Origin: an uncultured Clostridia bacterium
GTDB taxonomy: Bacteria; Bacillota; Clostridia; Christensenellales; Aristaeellaceae
Length of the DNA stretch: 64,000 bases
Direction of reading: 5' to 3'
Assembly: GCA_947631405.1 (NCBI GenBank)
Contig: CANRLC010000002.1
Span: 1-64,000 of the forward strand
Shown here: positions 60,703 through 64,000 of the stretch, in pieces
Position numbering within the stretch: position 1 is the stretch's first letter
Layout: each line of letters begins with the position of its first letter
Program-made: the position numbers and the translations under genes
Notes under the pieces: model-generated
Seen by the model: only the letters and a program-made list of their open reading frames with translations
What the model was told of the DNA's origin: nothing
Database searches by the model: none

Positions 60703-62043
60703 ATGGGCATCAAAGTGGCGAAATTCGGCGGGAGTTCGCTGGCGGACGCGGCGCAGTTCGCGCGCGTGCGCGACATCCTGCTGATGGATGCGGATCGGCG
60801 CATCGTCGTCCCCAGCGCGCCGGGCAAGCGCTGCTCCACGGACGAAAAGGTGACCGATCTGTTTTACGCGTGCAACCGGATGGCGGCGGCAGGGGAGAGC
60901 ATCGACGCTCCCTTCGGCGCGATCGCCAGCCGTTACCATGCCATCGCCTCGGAGCTGGGCTTGTCGCTCGACCTCGACGCGCAGCTCGCCGACGTGCGCA
61001 TGCGCATCGAGCTGGGCGGCGGCGCGGATTACGCGGCCAGCCGCGGCGAATACCTCAACGGCCTGCTTCTGGCCGACTATCTGGGCTGGGATTTCATCGA
61101 CCCGCAGCAGGGCATCTTCTTTGACGAGGAGGGCCGGCTGGACGAGGAGCGCACGCAGAGTAAGCTCGGCGCGCTGCTCGCGGGCCGCGAGCACGCCGTC
61201 GTGCCGGGCTTCTACGGCTGCGACACGCACGGGAACGTGAAGACCTTTTCGCGCGGCGGCAGCGACATCACGGGCGCGATCGTCGCGCGCGCGGTGGGCG
61301 CGTCGCTCTACGAAAACTGGACGGACGTCTCCGGGTGCCTGATGGCCGACCCGCGCATCGTGCGCAACCCCGAGCCGATCCGCTACGTCACCTATCGCGA
61401 GCTGCGCGAGCTTTCCTACATGGGCGCGTCCGTGCTGCACGAGGATGCGATCTTCCCCGTGCGCATCGCGGGCATCCCGACCAATATCCGCAACACGAAT
61501 CACCCCGAGGAGCCGGGCACGATCATCGGCTACGAGGCCGAGGAGGAGGAAAGCCCCTACGCGATCACCGGCATCGCCGGGCACAAGGACTTCGCGATCA
61601 TCGCCGTGGAAAAGGCGATGATGAACGCGGAGCTGGGCTTCGGCCGCCGCGTGCTGCAGGCGCTGGAAGAGGAGGGCATCTCCTTCGAGCACATGCCCAG
61701 CGGCATCGACACGATGAGCGTCGTCGTCCACGAGGACGTCATCGCGGGCAAGAAGGAGCGGCTGATCGCCCGCATCAAGGAGCTTTGCCACCCGGATACG
61801 GTCGAGATTCACTCCGGCCTCGCGCTCATCGCGACGGTGGGCCGGGGCATGGTGCGCTCCAAGGGCGTCTCCGCGCGGCTGTTTGACGCGCTCATGCGCG
61901 CGGGCATCAACGTGCGGCTGATCGACCAAGGCTCCAGCGAGCTGAATATCATCGTCGGCGTCGATAACCTCGATTTTGAAAACGCCGTCCGGGCCATCTA
62001 CCGCGCGTTCGTCGTGCGGGAAAACCGGGAAAACCGCTGGTAA
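60703..62043 (+). CDS. Aspartate kinase
   Basis: 446 residues; ATG 60703 after CGGAGGG. Amino-acid-kinase domain (about 1-290: VAKFGGSSLADAAQF, GFYGCDTHGNVKTFSRGGSDITGA, NWTDVSGCLMADPR) and two C-terminal ACT domains (about 300-446; GHKDFAIIAVEKAMM; ATVGRGMVRSKGVSARLF; DQGSSELNIIVGV). It catalyses the first step to lysine, threonine and methionine and is likely inhibited by an end product through the ACT domains. It is the long LysC type that is not fused to homoserine dehydrogenase. Which end product inhibits it cannot be told. Confidence 0.93.
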   Translation: MGIKVAKFGGSSLADAAQFARVRDILLMDADRRIVVPSAPGKRCSTDEKVTDLFYACNRMAAAGESIDAPFGAIASRYHAIASELGLSLDLDAQLADVRMRIELGGGADYAASRGEYLNGLLLADYLGWDFIDPQQGIFFDEEGRLDEERTQSKLGALLAGREHAVVPGFYGCDTHGNVKTFSRGGSDITGAIVARAVGASLYENWTDVSGCLMADPRIVRNPEPIRYVTYRELRELSYMGASVLHEDAIFPVRIAGIPTNIRNTNHPEEPGTIIGYEAEEEESPYAITGIAGHKDFAIIAVEKAMMNAELGFGRRVLQALEEEGISFEHMPSGIDTMSVVVHEDVIAGKKERLIARIKELCHPDTVEIHSGLALIATVGRGMVRSKGVSARLFDALMRAGINVRLIDQGSSELNIIVGVDNLDFENAVRAIYRAFVVRENRENRW

Positions 62044-62050
62044 ACGACGG

Positions 62051-62079
62051 GGCCGCGTCCAAAAAACGCGGCCTCTTTT
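62051..62079 (+). terminator. Terminator after aspartate kinase
   Basis: GGCCGCG/CGCGGCC stem (62051-62057 with 62067-62073) followed by TCTTTT. Confidence 0.75.
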
Positions 62080-62104
62080 GCGCGCGGGAAGGAGAGGAGA
62101 GCGC

Positions 62105-62764
62105 ATGAAGACCATCGCGATCATCGACGACGATCCGCACATCGGCGACCTGCTGGAGGAGCTTCTCTCGCGCGAGGGCTACGCCACGCTGCGCGCCTAT
62201 TCGGGCACGGAGGCGCTCTATCTGCTCGAGCGCACGCGGCCCGATCTCGTGCTGCTCGATCTGATGCTGCCGGGGCTGCCGGGCGAGGAGGTCATCGCGC
62301 ACATTCGGGGCATCCCCGTGATCGTGCTCAGCGCGCGGCTGGACGTGGGCGACAAGGTGCGCCTGCTGCTGGGCGGCGCGGCGGATTACATGACCAAGCC
62401 CTTTGACGCGCGGGAGCTGCTCGCGCGCGTCGCCGTGCAGCTTCGCGAGCGCGGCGGGGACGGCGCGCTTTCCTGCGGCGCGATCCGCCTCGACCCAGAC
62501 GCGCGCGAGGCCGCCGTCGGGGAAAACGCCGTTCGCCTGACGCGCACGGAGTTCGCGATCCTGCGGCTGCTCATGCGCCATCCCGGGCAGGCGATGAGCA
62601 AGAGCGCCATTCTGGAACGCATCGGCGAGGACACGCCGGACTGCACGGAAAGCTCGCTCAAGATTCATGTGAGCAACCTGCGCCGCAAGCTGCGGCAGGC
62701 GGGCGCGGGCGACGCGATCGAGGCGGTGTGGGGCATCGGCTTCAGGCTGCGCGCGGAGGAATAG
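62105..62764 (+). CDS. OmpR/VanR-family response regulator
   Basis: 219 residues; ATG 62105 after GGAAGGAGAGGAGAG. Receiver domain (about 1-115: IIDDDPHIG, Asp in LVLLDLMLPGLPGEE, Lys in MTKPFDAREL) and winged-helix DNA-binding domain (about 125-219: LTRTEFAILRLLMRHPGQ, SSLKIHVSNLRRKL). Typical of regulators encoded with bacitracin/lantibiotic-type ABC exporters. Here the ABC genes follow after 80 bp, but no histidine kinase gene lies between. The kinase may be beyond the window or absent. Confidence 0.88.
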   Translation: MKTIAIIDDDPHIGDLLEELLSREGYATLRAYSGTEALYLLERTRPDLVLLDLMLPGLPGEEVIAHIRGIPVIVLSARLDVGDKVRLLLGGAADYMTKPFDARELLARVAVQLRERGGDGALSCGAIRLDPDAREAAVGENAVRLTRTEFAILRLLMRHPGQAMSKSAILERIGEDTPDCTESSLKIHVSNLRRKLRQAGAGDAIEAVWGIGFRLRAEE

Positions 62765-62775
62765 CTTGACCGTTT

Positions 62776-62821
62776 CTTTACGCTTTTCTTTCCCGCTCGC
62801 TTTACGCTTTCCTGCTATGCT
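62776..62821 (+). promoter_or_regulatory. Likely regulator-binding direct repeats and promoter of the ABC exporter
   Basis: CTTTACGCTTT occurs at 62776-62786 and 62800-62810, with a related CTTTCCC in phase between them (12-bp steps). The repeats sit directly before a -10-like TATGCT (62816-62821) and there is no -35, as expected where an OmpR-type activator recruits the polymerase. Confidence 0.5.
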
Positions 62822-62844
62822 GTACGGGAAAGGAGGGAGGGCGT

Positions 62845-63756
62845 ATGGAATACGTCTTTACGGCCGCAAAGCTCGCCAAGCGCTACGGGCGCTATCAGGC
62901 GCTGAGCGGCCTCGACATGCGCGTCCCCAAGGGTGCGATCTACGGCCTTGTCGGGCGCAACGGCGCGGGCAAGACCACGCTGATTCGCATCCTCTGCGGG
63001 CTGCAAAGGCCCACGTCCGGCGGCTTCACGCTCTACGGCGAGGCGCACGACGGCAAGGGCTTTTGCCGGGCGAGGCGGCATCTGGGCGCGGTGGTGGAGT
63101 CGCCGTCCATCTATGGCGGCATGACCGCCGAGGAAAACCTGCGCGTGCAAAACCGCGCGCTCGGCCTGCCCACCGATGAAAACGTGGGGCCGCTGCTCGA
63201 GCTGGTGGGCCTTGGCGGCACGGGGAAGAAGCGCGCGAAGGACTTCTCGCTGGGCATGCGCCAGCGGCTGGGCATCGCCGTCGCGCTGGCGGGCGACCCG
63301 GACTTCCTCGCGCTGGACGAGCCGATCAACGGGCTGGATCCGCAGGGCATCGTCGAAATGCGCGAATTGCTTCTGCGCCTCAACCGCGAGCGGCAGATCA
63401 CCGTGCTGATCTCCAGCCACATCCTCGACGAGCTGGCGCGGCTGGCCACGCACTACGGCTTCCTCGCCGAGGGGCGCATGGCGCGCGAATTGAGCGCGGA
63501 GGAATTGGAGGGCGAGTGCAGCAAGTGCGTCCGCGTGCGCGTCGATCGTGTGGACGCGCTTGCGCGCGCGCTGGACGGCATGGGCCTGCCCTATACCGTC
63601 GTCTCGAAGAGCGAGGCGGACGTCTTTGCGCCCGTGAACGTCACGCGGCTCGTCCACGCGCTGGACGCCGAGGGCTGCGAGGCGCTCTCCGTGACCGAGC
63701 GGGACGAGAGCTTGGAGAGCTTCTTCCTCTCCGTGACGGGAGGTGGACGCGCATGA
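62845..63756 (+). CDS. ABC transporter ATP-binding protein (BcrA/lantibiotic-immunity type)
   Basis: 303 residues; ATG 62845 after AAAGGAGGGAGG. ABC ATPase with Walker A GRNGAGKTTLI, Q-loop-region VVESPSIYGGMTAEENL, signature FSLGMRQRLGIA, Walker B FLALDEPINGLDP and H-loop ISSHILDEL, followed by the C-terminal domain usual in BcrA/NatA-like exporters. It powers the permease encoded next (ATGA overlap). With the regulator upstream this looks like a peptide-antibiotic or stress-responsive export system. Confidence 0.88.
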   Translation: MEYVFTAAKLAKRYGRYQALSGLDMRVPKGAIYGLVGRNGAGKTTLIRILCGLQRPTSGGFTLYGEAHDGKGFCRARRHLGAVVESPSIYGGMTAEENLRVQNRALGLPTDENVGPLLELVGLGGTGKKRAKDFSLGMRQRLGIAVALAGDPDFLALDEPINGLDPQGIVEMRELLLRLNRERQITVLISSHILDELARLATHYGFLAEGRMARELSAEELEGECSKCVRVRVDRVDALARALDGMGLPYTVVSKSEADVFAPVNVTRLVHALDAEGCEALSVTERDESLESFFLSVTGGGRA

Positions 63757-64000
63757 GCAGGCTGATCCACGCGAACCTCTACCGCCTGCGGCGCAGCAGG
63801 CTCTTCTGGGGCGTGCTCCTCGCCTGCGCGCTGGAGAGCGCGTACCTGTGCGCCGTCAACCGGGACGTGGCAAACTACTACGAGTGGAACATGATGCAGA
63901 TTCCGCTGTACCTGACGTTCGTGGACGCGGCGTTTGTCGGCATGTTTATCGGCACGGACTGGTCGGACGGCACGCTGCGCAACCGGCTGATCGTCGGCCA
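63753..64000 (+). CDS. ABC-2-type permease (3' end beyond window)
   Basis: Starts at ATG 63753, overlapping the ATPase stop by 4 bases. The 82 visible codons give MSRLIHANLYRLRRSRLFWG, a first membrane helix, an extracellular stretch (NRDVANYYEWNMMQ), a second helix and GTDWSDGTLRNRLIVG, the motif common in BcrB-like ABC-2 permeases. Partial gene. Confidence 0.8.
   Translation, partial: MSRLIHANLYRLRRSRLFWGVLLACALESAYLCAVNRDVANYYEWNMMQIPLYLTFVDAAFVGMFIGTDWSDGTLRNRLIVG

Overview
The window reads as chromosomal DNA from a high-G+C, endospore-forming member of the Bacillota, probably a gut-type clostridium. The evidence is a GerW/YtfJ sporulation protein, Rrf2-IscS-IscU iron-sulphur genes, an ABC-F ATPase, DegV, TrmB, an HPr-like protein, near-consensus TTGACA/TATAAT promoters with 17-18 bp spacers, strong GGAGG ribosome sites and GTG/TTG starts. 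Most genes look about 60-65 % G+C by eye. No rRNA, CRISPR array, integrase or transposase gene was seen. The species cannot be named from this sequence.

Region 1 (1-3.4 kb) is the lysis and tail-fibre end of a prophage or phage-tail-like element: a collagen-like fibre protein, a second fibre protein, small coupled ORFs, an NlpC/P60-SH3 endolysin and a holin. Between lysin and holin lies a complete-looking type I toxin-antitoxin module: a 26-residue hydrophobic toxin on the minus strand, its own promoter, and a consensus promoter driving a converging antisense RNA. A host promoter overlaps the holin stop codon.

Region 2 (3.4-15.6 kb) is housekeeping: Xaa-Pro aminopeptidase, an OmpR/PhoR-like two-component pair with a possible autoregulatory inverted repeat, a GH127-like protein with a reduced cysteine cluster, glycogen branching enzyme plus a pyridoxal-kinase-like gene, and iscR-iscS-iscU, where a 305 bp hairpin-rich insert separates iscS from iscU.

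Region 3 (15.6-37.6 kb) is an apparent three-gene secretion operon: an acidic Pro/Glu/Asp repeat protein (583 aa), a giant 4971-aa surface protein with about 25 DUF11-like modules plus InlB-, MBG-, pilin/CnaB- and MucBP-like parts, and a solute-binding-protein-like secreted protein with an acidic tail and no lipobox cysteine. Two copies of a dispersed ~150 bp palindromic repeat flank the block. A hybrid histidine kinase with a periplasmic SBP_bac_3-like sensor follows.

Region 4 (37.6-47 kb) holds dprA-like, ABC-F, pgsA and guaB, then a lower-G+C island: a methyltransferase-glycosyltransferase-GT25 fusion carrying an 11-G tract (candidate phase variation) and an acyltransferase-3 gene. The island ends at two 145 bp tandem repeats that carry copies of the 3' end of the adjacent tRNA-Asn. 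The tRNA-Ile/tRNA-Asn operon follows.

Region 5 (47-64 kb) contains a DUF308 membrane protein, an SGNH/DltD-like protein, a small secreted-protein gene interrupted by an in-frame TGA, a tRNA-Thr/tRNA-Pro operon, trmB, a lipid kinase, an SH3-repeat exported protein, an HPr-like protein lacking the catalytic histidine, an RlmL-like methyltransferase, fba, degV, xth-yfcE, ytfI-ytfJ, aspartate kinase, and an OmpR/VanR-type regulator followed by an ABC exporter whose permease runs off the window. The histidine kinase expected with that regulator is not present.
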